DNA of 64,000 bases from Alloiococcus otitis ATCC 51267 (GCF_000315445.1 NZ_JH992958.1:302579-366578); one strand, 5' to 3'. Positions 1-8,651 are shown, numbered from the stretch's first letter. Program-made: numbers and translations. The notes: generated by a model from the sequence alone, not told the origin.

Positions 1-153
1 GATTCAGCCAAACGGATTGCGTATTCACGCAAAAAGTACTGGCGACTGTCATGCACACATGAATTTCATCGTGCAATAACAACAGAAAGACTCAGCAAGT
101 GGGGCTTAGTTCCACTAAGCACTATCGCTGAGTCTGCTTACGCAAGATATTGA
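1..153 (+). CDS. Group II intron reverse transcriptase/maturase, C-terminal end (partial)
   Basis: The reading frame is open from the first base and codes for 50 residues before a TGA stop at 151-153. The peptide contains SRKKYWRLS and ends with HRAITTERLSKWGLVPLS, which matches the C-terminal region of bacterial group II intron-encoded proteins (LtrA family), downstream of the reverse transcriptase and maturase domains. These proteins splice their host intron RNA and copy it into new DNA sites. The call rests mainly on the intron domain V structure that starts right at the stop codon, the usual arrangement for an ORF-bearing intron. The RT catalytic domain lies outside the window, so activity cannot be judged. 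Confidence 0.85.
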   Translation, partial: DSAKRIAYSRKKYWRLSCTHEFHRAITTERLSKWGLVPLSTIAESAYARY

Positions 154-232
154 ACCGCCGTGTACGGAACCGTACGCACGGTGGTGTGAGAGGTCGACTA
201 GCCAATTAATGGCTAGTCTCCTACTCGATTCA
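151..232 (+). ncRNA. Group II intron RNA 3' end (domains V and VI)
   Basis: Bases 152-190 fold as a typical domain V hairpin: ACCGCCGTG pairs with CACGGTGGT, TACG pairs with CGTA, and a two-base CG bulge and a GAAC loop separate the strands. GTGTGAGAGG follows. Bases 197-219 form a second hairpin, GACTAGCC/GGCTAGTC, in the domain VI position. The exact 3' splice site is not resolved; it should lie at an AY dinucleotide between about 220 and 232, in the TCCTACTCGATTC stretch. Domain V carries the catalytic core, so the 3' end of this intron looks intact. Confidence 0.85.
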
Positions 233-251
233 ATTTAGTGGCTTACCAGTC

Positions 252-818
252 TTATTCCAAGGGGATTTCAAAAATATCAGTCAGGGAGTGGCTGGCCAAA
301 TAAGTATAAGCATGGATGTAAAAGTCGATATCATAGTCATCGTTGAGGTTGTGGCAGTAGTGGTAGAGGACCTGGACTAGGCCATTAGTGTAGAACTTGG
401 CCACATTTTCCATGCCTAAGGTTTGGATGGCCTCCTCATCTTGGAGGGGAAGTTCTTGGAGGAGGTAAATGGCAAAGGTCTCGATCTTATCTGATAAGAT
501 GCTAATGAAGTTGGGCTGTCCTTCGATGTTGAAGGCCTTTTTGTAGAAGTCTTTGTTTTTATTGAAGTAGGCAAAGATAACCGGGATGATTTCGGTGACC
601 ATGTTAATTTCAACCAAGGAGTAGAGGGTCTTGAACAATTCCTGGTCCAAGATTTGTTCAAAGATCATAAACTTGTCGGAGAAGTAGTTGTAAAAAGTTG
701 GGCGGATGACACCAGCACCATCTGTTATTTTTTTGATGGTGATTTTTTTAAAGGGGATCTTCATCATCAGGGACTTGAAGCTAGCGACCAGTAAGTCTTG
801 GGTATTTCTCTCCTCGGC
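252..818 (-). CDS. TetR/AcrR family transcriptional regulator
   Basis: About 188 residues with an N-terminal TetR helix-turn-helix (PFKKITIKKITDGAGV followed by RPTFYNYFSDKF, the family's conserved recognition helix) and an all-helical C-terminal domain that would bind a ligand or dimerise. The frame extends to an ATG at 857, but no ribosome binding site precedes it. A TTG at 816-818 has AGGTGG six bases upstream and gives a normal TetR N-terminus, so I chose TTG. The gene ends about 20 bases from the group II intron. It has no obvious partner gene: the next genes on the same strand lie beyond a strong terminator. The ligand and target are unknown. Confidence 0.85.
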   Translation of the reverse strand, partial: AEERNTQDLLVASFKSLMMKIPFKKITIKKITDGAGVIRPTFYNYFSDKFMIFEQILDQELFKTLYSLVEINMVTEIIPVIFAYFNKNKDFYKKAFNIEGQPNFISILSDKIETFAIYLLQELPLQDEEAIQTLGMENVAKFYTNGLVQVLYHYCHNLNDDYDIDFYIHAYTYLASHSLTDIFEIPLE

Positions 819-978
819 CAAAAAAACCACCTGCCTTGTATCCGTTCTTAACCTCATTTTAACATTATGCGGCTCTTTTTAACACGAAAACCACTTGGTA
901 AATAGAAGAATATTAAGCTTAAGCAAAGTTGATCAGTCAATTGTATAATAAATAAATAAGACTAGTTTGTTTATCTGC

Positions 979-1031
979 AAAAAAACTTCAAGCCCCCAAG
1001 GGACTGAGACAGGTCCCTTGAAGGCTTGAAG
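979..1031 (-). terminator. Intrinsic terminator of the small membrane protein genes
   Basis: Two-tier hairpin: CTTCAAGCC (986-994) pairs with GGCTTGAAG (1023-1031), and CAAGGGAC pairs with GTCCCTTG inside it. A run of A on the plus strand at 979-985 gives a U tract for minus-strand transcripts leaving the genes at 1070-1591. Confidence 0.85.
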
Positions 1032-1069
1032 CCGGTTAAATATTTATAAGGAGTTAGCAAATGAGTTTA

Positions 1070-1315
1070 TCAGACCAGGCCGATTATGAGGGCGATCACA
1101 CCGATAATAATAGCGGCCCAGTTGACACCTTTTTGTGGAGAGAAGAGTCCTATGATACCAAGGACAGCAGCAATAATACCGAGCCAGATTGGTTGCCAGA
1201 AAAAGCCGATGACACCGACGATAATCCCGATCCAACCGAGCCATAAGCCTGCTGTATCACTTAGTCCACTGTTGTTATTAGGTGCTTGGTTTGTGTTTCC
1301 TGGTTCTTGTGACAT
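1070..1315 (-). CDS. Small integral membrane protein, paralogue of the gene at 1382-1591
   Basis: This 81-residue protein has a short polar Asn/Gln-rich N-terminus and then almost continuous hydrophobic sequence, with about three predicted membrane spans (GLWLGWIGIIVGVIGFFW, IWLGIIAAVLGIIGLF and a C-terminal span ending in IGLV). A loop with SPQKG separates the last two spans. The ATG is preceded by AGGAGG with good spacing. Its core repeats in the next gene upstream, so the pair arose by tandem duplication. The pattern resembles DUF4190-type small membrane proteins, but I do not recognise a specific family and assign no function. Confidence 0.75.
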   Translation of the reverse strand: MSQEPGNTNQAPNNNSGLSDTAGLWLGWIGIIVGVIGFFWQPIWLGIIAAVLGIIGLFSPQKGVNWAAIIIGVIALIIGLV

Positions 1316-1381
1316 ACAAACGCCTCCTAAAGCATTGTGGTTCGAACTTACAAAGTCATCATCTGTCTTAGCCTAAACTTG

Positions 1382-1591
1382 TCAGACCATGGCGATAATC
1401 AAGGCAATAGCCCCGATTGCGATGGCTACCCAAGCAAGGGCTTTTTGTGGGGAGAATAAATTGATAATACCTAAAACTAAAGCGATAATTCCCAACCACA
1501 CTGGTTGCCAGAAGAAGCCGATCACACCGATAATAATCCCGATCCAACCGATCCATAATCCGGCCGTATTGCTTAGTCCGCTATCTTCCAT
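1382..1591 (-). CDS. Small integral membrane protein, tandem paralogue
   Basis: This 69-residue protein is largely alignable with its neighbour at 1070-1315: both contain NTAG/DTAGLW, IGVIGFFWQP, WLGIIA and LFSPQK in the same order, and the underlying DNA is also similar. It lacks the neighbour's polar N-terminal extension. Three membrane spans are likely. AGGAGGTGG precedes the ATG. It lies about 65 bases upstream of its paralogue and just downstream of the MntP-like gene, all on the minus strand, so the three may be cotranscribed. Function unknown. Confidence 0.75.
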   Translation of the reverse strand: MEDSGLSNTAGLWIGWIGIIIGVIGFFWQPVWLGIIALVLGIINLFSPQKALAWVAIAIGAIALIIAMV

Positions 1592-1615
1592 TTATTCCAC
1601 CTCCTAATTGGTCGA

Positions 1616-2209
1616 CTAGATACTTACCAATCTGAAGAGTAGGTCGACGCTGATGACCAAGAAGATGGTCCCAGCAACATAGTGGGCGACTGGTTTTTCT
1701 TCAAAGCCAAACCAGTGGCCGACATAGATACCTAAGAAGACGGCTAGGATACTAAAGATGATAAAGGGGAGGAGAATTTCAAAAATTGAAACATCCAAGG
1801 CCCCCAGTCCCATGCCGACTAAGATGGCATCGATGCTGGTGATCACCGCCAAAGATAGGATCTTGGTCATACTAAGTTGGTCGACCCTTCGCTCAAGTAT
1901 GGTGTCCTTGTGGCGGTACTTCCAGATCATAAACAAACCCAAAATGGTAAATATTCCTATTGCAAAAATCAAGAGGATGTCTTGGACTGCCCTTTGATCA
2001 ATGGGTATACCATAGTCGATCAACCGACCAGTAATGACATTACTCAGACCAACAGTCACAGTCTGCCAAGATCCAAAGAGAATACCAACTTTAAGTAAGT
2101 TAAGGTAGTTTATGCGTGAGAGCATGGAACCTTGGATCACCATGGCAGCAAAAACATCTAGTGATATTGCAATAGCTAATAAGACAATTTCAATTGTACC
2201 TATTTGCAT
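1616..2209 (-). CDS. MntP-like (DUF204 family) membrane exporter
   Basis: A membrane protein of about 197 residues with six predicted spans in two similar halves. The first half has AIAISLDVFAAM and the second AVITSIDAILVGMGLGAL; the acidic S-L/I-D signature within a membrane helix is typical of MntP/DUF204 proteins, which export manganese. The frame is open further upstream, but the ATG at 2207-2209 (MQIGTIEIV) starts exactly at the first span and has AGGCAGG just ahead, so I chose it. No yybP-ykoY manganese riboswitch was recognised upstream. The Mn2+ substrate is inferred from the family. Confidence 0.75.
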   Translation of the reverse strand: MQIGTIEIVLLAIAISLDVFAAMVIQGSMLSRINYLNLLKVGILFGSWQTVTVGLSNVITGRLIDYGIPIDQRAVQDILLIFAIGIFTILGLFMIWKYRHKDTILERRVDQLSMTKILSLAVITSIDAILVGMGLGALDVSIFEILLPFIIFSILAVFLGIYVGHWFGFEEKPVAHYVAGTIFLVISVDLLFRLVSI

Positions 2210-2593
2210 CACCTGCCTGTTGATCAGGGGGTTTTTGAAGGAGTGATACTGCCAAGACCTCCATCTCCCTTGATTTCTAATTATAGTATAGGTAGAATGA
2301 TCCAAACATGAAAGATGCAAAAATGGCCATTTGTGGCTAAGATCATGCACTTTTACCTACTTGCATACGGGTCAGCTACAAAAAGGGGAAATTGTATTGG
2401 AAGGAAGTCAAAGCTAGGAAAGTGTCAGTTGGGATTGGGGTTTTTGGCCAGTTAAAATGGCTTGGGTAAAAGCTACTGAAGCCCCATTTTTTCATAGGGT
2501 TTTGGTTTGTTCTATGCTAAGATAGAGTAACGGTTAGAACTTGGCTTAGATATTTTGACTCAGGAAAAAATCCTAGAATGAAAGGAAGATGGT

Positions 2594-3442
2594 ATGTCCC
2601 AGCAGGCTATCTCGGTCCTGGTTTCTTTTGATGAAAATTATATCCCACCCTTTAAGACCATGTTTTACTCCCTCATCCAAAACAATCCAGACCAAGCTTT
2701 TAAACTATGGCTATTACACCAACAGGTTAGCGAGTCAGCCCTTGAAGAAATCCGATCATACTGCCAAGACCTGGGAGCTGACTTTCAGGCCATTAAGGTC
2801 AAGGACCAGGATTTTCAAAATGCGGCTGTCACCAACCGCTACCCACGTGAAATGTACTTTAGACTTCTAGCCCCCTTTATCCTGCCAGCTGATTTGGGCC
2901 GGGTCCTCTACCTGGACCCAGATATTTTGGTGATTAACCGGATTGAAGAGCTTTGGCATACCGACTTGGCGGGTAATTGCTTTGCGGCAGCCTCCCACAA
3001 GGGCTTTACAGATATGGTGGGCGGGATTAACCGGGTCCGCTTGCAGACTGAACATGATTATTTCAATACAGGGGTTATCTTGATGGACTTGGACCGGGCC
3101 CGCCAGGTAGTTGACCCGGATGAGATCTTTGCTGCCGTCAACAAGTTCGACAAGCTTCTGCTCTTGCCCGACCAAGACATCTTCAACCACCTTTACGGCA
3201 AGCACACCAAGCTATTGGCCGAAGAAAAATGGAACTACGATACCCGCAAATACACCCGCTATTACCTAAAAAGCGACCAAGAATACACCCCCGAGTGGAC
3301 GGCGCAAAACACAGCCATCCTCCACTTCTGCGGCCGGGACAAGCCTTGGGAGTCGACCAAGTTTACTGGTTTTGTCCTCTTATACCAACACTATGACCAG
3401 GCCCGGCAGCAATTTGAAAAAGAGCGAAAAATAAAAGCATAA
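2594..3442 (+). CDS. Glycosyltransferase family 8 protein
   Basis: This 282-residue soluble enzyme has the GT8 fold signatures: an N-terminal nucleotide-sugar region (ISVLVSFDENY), a DxD metal-binding motif at about residues 106-110 (YLDPDILV), FNTGVILMDL in mid-protein, DQDIFN near 195 and a C-terminal HFCGRDKPW box. GT8 enzymes transfer glucose or galactose from UDP-sugars in a retaining reaction, in Gram-positives usually onto lipooligosaccharides, teichoic acids or glycoproteins. The acceptor cannot be read from the sequence. It stands alone and is followed by a strong terminator. AAGGAA precedes the ATG. Confidence 0.88.
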   Translation: MSQQAISVLVSFDENYIPPFKTMFYSLIQNNPDQAFKLWLLHQQVSESALEEIRSYCQDLGADFQAIKVKDQDFQNAAVTNRYPREMYFRLLAPFILPADLGRVLYLDPDILVINRIEELWHTDLAGNCFAAASHKGFTDMVGGINRVRLQTEHDYFNTGVILMDLDRARQVVDPDEIFAAVNKFDKLLLLPDQDIFNHLYGKHTKLLAEEKWNYDTRKYTRYYLKSDQEYTPEWTAQNTAILHFCGRDKPWESTKFTGFVLLYQHYDQARQQFEKERKIKA

Positions 3443-3452
3443 AGACCCCAAG

Positions 3453-3490
3453 CCCACCCTCTTACTTTAGGATAAGGGTGGGTTTTGACT
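3453..3490 (+). terminator. Intrinsic terminator after the GT8 gene
   Basis: CCCACCCT (3453-3460) pairs with AGGGTGGG (3475-3482), followed by TTTTGACTTT. The remaining stretch to 3866 holds no gene that I can support, only the promoter at 3789-3817. Confidence 0.85.
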
Positions 3491-3788
3491 TTGATGGAGG
3501 TTTTTTGAGCCCAAGGTCTTCCTAGTTAAGCAGACTTGGTCTGAGAAAGGTAAGAGTTTATGGATAGTCAGCTTGGACGAGGTGAGAAAATACGACGTTT
3601 ATTCTCACTGAGTTAGGGGGTTAGTTGATAAGTAGAGTTTCTTATTCTCATTAGCGGGATAAGCATGACGATTACACTTGTGCTTAAAATGATTTGGTTA
3701 GTGGGAACTAGTCTTTTATGAGCTTTCTTCTAGGAAAAATATGGTTTTCAAAGAAGAAAAATTAATTATTAAGAATTATAATAAGCCC

Positions 3789-3817
3789 TTGATTTGCTAG
3801 ATTAGTTTCGATATAAT
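3789..3817 (+). promoter_or_regulatory. Promoter of the WxL module
   Basis: TTGATT (-35) and TATAAT (-10) are separated by exactly 17 bases, about 50 bases before the first WxL gene. This is one of the best sigma-A type matches in the window. Confidence 0.75.
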
Positions 3818-3866
3818 CGGCTTAACTATTGTTATTTAAAGAACTTGTAAAAAGGAGAGATTGTGA

Positions 3867-4574
3867 ATGAAAGTGAAACACTTTGTAAAAGGGAGTCTTT
3901 TAGCAGGCTTAGTCCTACTCCCTGTTTTAAGTAAAACTGTTGATGCAGCACCAGGAGACTACGAACCGCGTTCAGCAAATTCTGACGCTACTGTTGAATT
4001 CACCCAACCCCAGGACACTCCATCTATTATAGACCCTGAAAATCCAGGTGAAGACAATGATGAACAAGGCGGTACTGGCCAAACTGGTCCCTTGACTATA
4101 GACTGGGTGTCAAACTTGAACTTTGGTAGCCACGAATTTTCAGTCGAAAAGCAAACCTATGAGGCTACAAACCCAGCACCATTTGTCCAAGTTTCTGACC
4201 GTCGTGGTACAAGTGAAGGCTGGAACTTAACTGTCCAAGCAGCCCCATTTACTACTAGCGGACTATTGGGTGCTGAAACAAGTCTTCCAGGTGCTACGTT
4301 AACCTTTACTGGTGGGGAAGCTGTTTCAAGAATCAACCCACTTTTAGCACCTACTGTCTCTGACCCAATTGAAGTTGAGACCAATAATGAAGCGACTCAA
4401 GTTGCGACTGCTACACCAGGTCAGGGTGTTGGCTCATGGGCAATACGTTGGTTGAAAGAAGAGGGATTAACAACTGACTCTAAAGTAGAATTGACTGTTC
4501 CAGAAGCTGCTGCTTCACCAGGTGAACACACTTCAACCTTAACCTGGACCTTGACTGATGCACCAGGTCAATAA
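3867..4574 (+). CDS. Small WxL domain surface protein
   Basis: A secreted protein of 235 residues. A signal peptide (MKVKHFVKGSLLAGLVLLP, ending near VDA) is followed by an acidic Gly-rich linker and a C-terminal WxL domain, with the first motif in GWNLTVQ and the second near the end in LTWTLTDAP. WxL domains bind peptidoglycan non-covalently and keep the protein on the cell wall. AAAGGAG lies upstream of the ATG. It is the first gene of a three-gene module with a DUF916 anchor protein and a large WxL adhesin, as in the csc-type clusters of enterococci and lactobacilli. A terminator separates it from the other two genes, so it is probably made in excess over them. Confidence 0.92.
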   Translation: MKVKHFVKGSLLAGLVLLPVLSKTVDAAPGDYEPRSANSDATVEFTQPQDTPSIIDPENPGEDNDEQGGTGQTGPLTIDWVSNLNFGSHEFSVEKQTYEATNPAPFVQVSDRRGTSEGWNLTVQAAPFTTSGLLGAETSLPGATLTFTGGEAVSRINPLLAPTVSDPIEVETNNEATQVATATPGQGVGSWAIRWLKEEGLTTDSKVELTVPEAAASPGEHTSTLTWTLTDAPGQ

Positions 4575-4595
4575 GGGAGAATACATTTTAAATAA

Positions 4596-4626
4596 AAACG
4601 TCTCTATTTTAATAGAGATGTTTTTA
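4596..4626 (+). terminator. Terminator/attenuator between WxL genes
   Basis: ACGTCTCTAT pairs with ATAGAGATGT and is followed by TTTTTATTT. It sits between the first WxL gene and the DUF916 gene, so only a fraction of transcripts may continue into the rest of the module. Confidence 0.8.
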
Positions 4627-4651
4627 TTTAATCATAGGGGTTAGTGAATTT

Positions 4652-5740
4652 ATGAAGAAAAAAATATTATCGCTTTTACTTGTCTTGTCAAGCTTGTTTG
4701 CCCTTTTTGCCACTACTGTCCATGGTCAAGATGAGGGACAAGCTGTTCCTTATTCGGTCCAGGCCCTCTTGCCCGACAACCAGGTCAATGACCAGGTTTC
4801 CTATTTTGATATTGAAATGGAACCGGGTGCTTCTCAAGCCTTAGAAGTTGATGTCTTCAACTCTTCGAGTGAGGAGATAAAAGTGGCGGTAGAAACCAAC
4901 TTTGGAGCCAGTAACAGTAATGGGATTATCACCTATGACGGTACTATTGAAGAGTATGATGACAGTATGGAAGCCCCCTTTGACGAAATCAGCCGGGTCT
5001 ATGAGGAAGAAATAACCATTGCCCCGGAGGACTCCAAGCGGGCCATTATCGATGTGGACATCCCAGAAGAAGGCTTTAACGGTCAAATTCTTGGGGGAAT
5101 CTTCTTCCGTCTGATCGATGATGAAGAAAACGATGGCCAAGCTGAGGGTGAGGAAGAAGCAGGCCTCGGTTTTGAAAATGAATATGCCTATGTTGTTGGG
5201 GTCAACATTGTTCAAGCTGACCCTGAAGAAGATGGTGACCAAGACCAAGCCTGGGCGGATAAAAAATCAGTTGAGGAGATCGACCCAGAATTAGAACTGA
5301 ATTGGGTGGAAGCGGACTTGATTAACTACCAAACCGGTGTGGATGCTGAGTTTGCTAATAAAACCCCTGTCTTGGTTGAAGGGGTTAACTTCCACGCTTA
5401 TGTCACCCAGGTGGGCAGCGAGGAAGTCTTGTATGAACGGGAAGTGGATAACTTTTCTATCGGGCCCAACAATGTCTTCAAGTTCCCAGTCCTTTTCAAC
5501 CAGGAGCCCTTGGAGCCTGGGGACTACACCTACCATGCTAACTTGTCCAATGAGGAAGAAGATTGGGAATTTTCCCAAGATTTTACCATTACAGAAGTTC
5601 AATCGGAAGAATTAAACGAACAAGCAGTTGAACTTGACGATGGCTGGAACTGGACTGCTATTGCCATTGGTGCGATTGTCCTAGTCCTCATCCTCATTTT
5701 GGTCATTGTCTTCCTACTGCGTAAATTGCAAGCCAAGTAA
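4652..5740 (+). CDS. DUF916/DUF3324 WxL-interacting membrane protein
   Basis: A protein of 362 residues: an N-terminal signal peptide (MKKKILSLLLVLSSLFALFA, then VHGQ), a DUF916 region (YFDIEMEPGASQALEVDVFN, then a short acidic insert), a DUF3324 region beginning around ELNWVEADLI, and a single C-terminal membrane anchor (ILILVIVFLLRK). This is the standard architecture of the protein that partners WxL proteins at the membrane-wall interface and is thought to hold them on the surface. The large WxL adhesin follows 17 bases downstream, consistent with cotranscription. The ribosome binding site before the ATG (AGGGG) is weak. Confidence 0.9.
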   Translation: MKKKILSLLLVLSSLFALFATTVHGQDEGQAVPYSVQALLPDNQVNDQVSYFDIEMEPGASQALEVDVFNSSSEEIKVAVETNFGASNSNGIITYDGTIEEYDDSMEAPFDEISRVYEEEITIAPEDSKRAIIDVDIPEEGFNGQILGGIFFRLIDDEENDGQAEGEEEAGLGFENEYAYVVGVNIVQADPEEDGDQDQAWADKKSVEEIDPELELNWVEADLINYQTGVDAEFANKTPVLVEGVNFHAYVTQVGSEEVLYEREVDNFSIGPNNVFKFPVLFNQEPLEPGDYTYHANLSNEEEDWEFSQDFTITEVQSEELNEQAVELDDGWNWTAIAIGAIVLVLILILVIVFLLRKLQAK

Positions 5741-5757
5741 GTTGAAGGAGGGGTAAC

Positions 5758-8529
5758 GTGAAAAAACTTGTAAAAATAGGGACTAGCCTAATCTTGCTCG
5801 TCCAATCTATCCTCCTTGCTTGGCCTGTCCAGCCAGTCCAGGGGCAAGACCAGATTGGTCAAGATTTTGAATTTTTCTTAGACCCCCCTTTAGTGGGTGA
5901 CCAAAGCATCACTGGGGAAGCCTTGCCCAACCACCCTATTAGCTTAGAGGTCCAAGACCAGGAATTCGAAACCTTAGTTGAAGAAGATGGTCAATTTGAA
6001 TTTGACCCTATTCCTGGGTTAAGGGAAGAAGATGACATCTTAGTCAAGCAAGGTGAGAATGAACTTAAAAGTCCGGTCTTTACTGAAGACCAGGCCCCAG
6101 ACCGGGTGGAATTTGAGGGAGACTTCAATTTTGAAGGCCTGGTTGACTTAGATGAGGCAGAAGACCTAGACCCGGATGCTGACCAAGCTGGAGAACAAGA
6201 ATCTGATGTTGAGGAAGAAACTGAAGACGAGGCCCAAGACAAGTCTGAAGCTGGGTCTGACCCAGAAGGTTCGGACCGGTCTGTAGGAGAAGAAGGGGAG
6301 GACCCGGAAAATTCTGAGGATGAAGCAAGTGCTTCTGACGAGGAAGAGGAAGTAGAGACGGAAGACGATTCAGAAGATGCGGACGCCACAGGTGATCCTG
6401 GTGATGAGGAAGTGGACGAAGAGGCTGAGGACGAAGAGAATGCAGAAGAAGGCGACCAGCCAATTGGTCAGTCCCGAGCTGCTGCACCACCTAGCCAGGC
6501 TCCAGGCCCAACAAGTAGCTCAGCTGCGGTCGCTCAAGTGTCCAACTTAACTGAATTGATTAGGGCTATGGAAAATCCTAACATTGAAATTGTCCGTCTG
6601 ACCAGTGATATTTCAGGGTCTTCAGGAGCAAGACCTAATATGAGAGTAGACTCCAATAGTCGGCGGAAGATCTTAGATGGCCAGGGTTTTAGTTTGCATA
6701 TTAACCAAGCTGCTGGTTTTGACACTGGGACCCGGATCGATGATATGGTGGTCAAGAATTTTAGTAATATCTATACCCGTCACTCAGATAATGACGAGGG
6801 CTTCATGCGAATGCGGTCTAACCCTTACAATTTCCACCTGGAGGATGTGACCTTTAACGATGATAATTTACCTGATGGGGCCCACCTCTTTTCTGCCTGG
6901 GAGTCAACTATCCACTTCTATGGTCAAATCAATGTTAACACCCCTCCCAGTCGTGACTTTATAACCCGGACCCGGCTAGCTCATTTCCATGATGGGGCCC
7001 AAGTTGTTTTACGGTCAAATGGAATTGGACTCCAGCAACTCGACCAGGGGAATGTCCGAAACCTTCCTAAGGGGATCGTTGTCGGTGATGGGGTTAACCT
7101 AACGATTAAATCAAAGGATGCTGCCTTACACAATACCTTTGCAGGGGCAGGGCCTATCCAACTAGAGATTGGGACAAATTCCAATGTTAACCTGGAGTCG
7201 ATCGATAATGATGCCATCAATATTGAGGGGACGTCCAACTTTAACATGGAAGTCGCTCCCGGGTCACGACTTAACCTATTTTCCGAAAGATGGTCGGGCT
7301 TGTCTGGAACCAATAATAATGCGGACCAAGTCTTTAACCTGGATATCCGGGGCCATTTAGATATTGAAGCCAACCGGGGCCTCTATTTTAGACGGCAAGC
7401 CTTCAACTTCACCCTAAGAGAAGGGGCTAAAGCCACCATTCAGGGGGGAGAGAGTGCGGTTTACCAATACAATGCCATTAACCGGAACCGGCCCCAGTTT
7501 AATGTCTACCCCCAGGCTAGTTGGGAAGCAAGCAGTCAAAATGGGGATACCTTTAGGCTGCTAGGGCAGTCAGACTTTAACATACAAGCACCTGAATCAG
7601 TGGATTTCAGGGCGGAGCAACCTGACACCCTAACCATTTCCAGGGATACTAGCCACCGCTTTAGAATAAGTAACTTATTAATGCGGTCCTGGACCGAGAA
7701 TATTAATAACCTTTATGCCGGGGTCCAAACCCGACAATTTGATCAAGGGTCCTTTACTTTGACTCCCGATAGCTTTACCGATGTGAATATGACACCATCC
7801 AGTTCTGTCTTCCCTAGAGAGTTTCCCCGCACGATGCGGCGGTGGCAGTTTATAGCAGGCTTGGATGATCCGAAAGTGGATGAGCCAGTCTACGATACTT
7901 CGACAGAGATTACTGGTCAGGCCCAGGCCAATTCTGAGGTTGTTATCTTAGATGATGACTCAGAAGTTATTGCCGCCACCGATACAGATTCTAACGGACG
8001 TTTCAAGTTTGAATTGGACCAGCCCTTTCCAGTTGGGACGACTTTAACCTTCCAAGCCCGTCGGGGAAGTGTTCGGTCAGGCTGGGTAGACGTTGAAGTC
8101 CAGGGTAACCGGTTAGAACTATTCTCAGTGGATGACCTAGTCTTCCAGACTACCGAAATCAAAGACCAAGCCAACCAGGTCATTCCTAAGACCCAACCTG
8201 TCCAGGCCCAAGTCTTAGATACTCGGCCGGAAGGGTCTTGGCAGCTAACCGCACAAGCCCTAAGTCCCTTGACCAACCAGACTGGCTACCAATTGCCTAA
8301 TGCCTTGTATTATTACAGTAATTCCACCAATAACTTCCAGCTCTTGGAAGGCCAGGCCGTCCAGGTTGCCAGTGACCAGTCCCCTAACCTTGAGGGGGTT
8401 GGGGACTACCTTAGACAGGTAACCTGGGCAGAAGAAGAAGGCTTCCTTATCCGAACCAATCCAATTTATGCCCAGTCAGAAAGCCAGTATACCAGCCGGA
8501 TCCAATGGACCTTAAAAGACGCACCATAA
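5758..8529 (+). CDS. Large WxL adhesin with acidic linker and beta-helix domain
   Basis: A secreted protein of 923 residues starting at GTG (GGAGGGG upstream). Order: signal peptide (to about residue 30); Ig-like repeat (about 35-105); very acidic Asp/Glu/Ser linker (about 120-235); Pro/Ala/Ser spacer; a region of about 380 residues rich in Asn/Gly/Val with the pattern of pectate-lyase-like right-handed beta-helix adhesins; an Ig-like domain containing STEITGQAQANSEV (about 700-780); and a C-terminal WxL domain with GSWQLTAQ and a final QWTLKDAP. The fold suggests glycan or host binding rather than catalysis, but no lyase residues could be confirmed. It completes the WxL module. Confidence 0.88.
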   Translation: MKKLVKIGTSLILLVQSILLAWPVQPVQGQDQIGQDFEFFLDPPLVGDQSITGEALPNHPISLEVQDQEFETLVEEDGQFEFDPIPGLREEDDILVKQGENELKSPVFTEDQAPDRVEFEGDFNFEGLVDLDEAEDLDPDADQAGEQESDVEEETEDEAQDKSEAGSDPEGSDRSVGEEGEDPENSEDEASASDEEEEVETEDDSEDADATGDPGDEEVDEEAEDEENAEEGDQPIGQSRAAAPPSQAPGPTSSSAAVAQVSNLTELIRAMENPNIEIVRLTSDISGSSGARPNMRVDSNSRRKILDGQGFSLHINQAAGFDTGTRIDDMVVKNFSNIYTRHSDNDEGFMRMRSNPYNFHLEDVTFNDDNLPDGAHLFSAWESTIHFYGQINVNTPPSRDFITRTRLAHFHDGAQVVLRSNGIGLQQLDQGNVRNLPKGIVVGDGVNLTIKSKDAALHNTFAGAGPIQLEIGTNSNVNLESIDNDAINIEGTSNFNMEVAPGSRLNLFSERWSGLSGTNNNADQVFNLDIRGHLDIEANRGLYFRRQAFNFTLREGAKATIQGGESAVYQYNAINRNRPQFNVYPQASWEASSQNGDTFRLLGQSDFNIQAPESVDFRAEQPDTLTISRDTSHRFRISNLLMRSWTENINNLYAGVQTRQFDQGSFTLTPDSFTDVNMTPSSSVFPREFPRTMRRWQFIAGLDDPKVDEPVYDTSTEITGQAQANSEVVILDDDSEVIAATDTDSNGRFKFELDQPFPVGTTLTFQARRGSVRSGWVDVEVQGNRLELFSVDDLVFQTTEIKDQANQVIPKTQPVQAQVLDTRPEGSWQLTAQALSPLTNQTGYQLPNALYYYSNSTNNFQLLEGQAVQVASDQSPNLEGVGDYLRQVTWAEEEGFLIRTNPIYAQSESQYTSRIQWTLKDAP

Positions 8530-8538
8530 AGTAAAAAA

Positions 8539-8584
8539 GCCACGCCCTAGCGCTTTTTAGCGCTTGCAATGGGCATGGCTTTTT
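8539..8584 (+). terminator. Terminator of the WxL module
   Basis: GCCACGCCC pairs with GGGCATGGC around an inner AGCGCT/AGCGCT stem and is followed by TTTTT. A-rich bases on the 5' side mean it could also act for the converging MaoC gene. Confidence 0.85.
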
Positions 8585-8651
8585 AAGGTTGGAATGGAAT
8601 AGGTAGGAAAAATCCGGGACTCCCTTCCTCCTGGCTCCGGCAGGTTTAATA

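Noticed and set aside
1061-1376. Plus-strand frames opposite the small membrane protein genes
   Set aside because: Shadow frames caused by the regular codons of the membrane proteins; the minus-strand genes have clear AGGAGG sites.
2210-2590. yybP-ykoY manganese riboswitch before the MntP-like gene
   Set aside because: A GTAGCTGACC-like fragment occurs near 2366-2375, but the conserved paired loops of the element are not present.
5991-6490. Long antisense frames rich in Ser or Leu/Pro opposite the large WxL gene
   Set aside because: They mirror the Asp/Glu-rich codons of the adhesin linker; they have no ribosome binding sites or family motifs.
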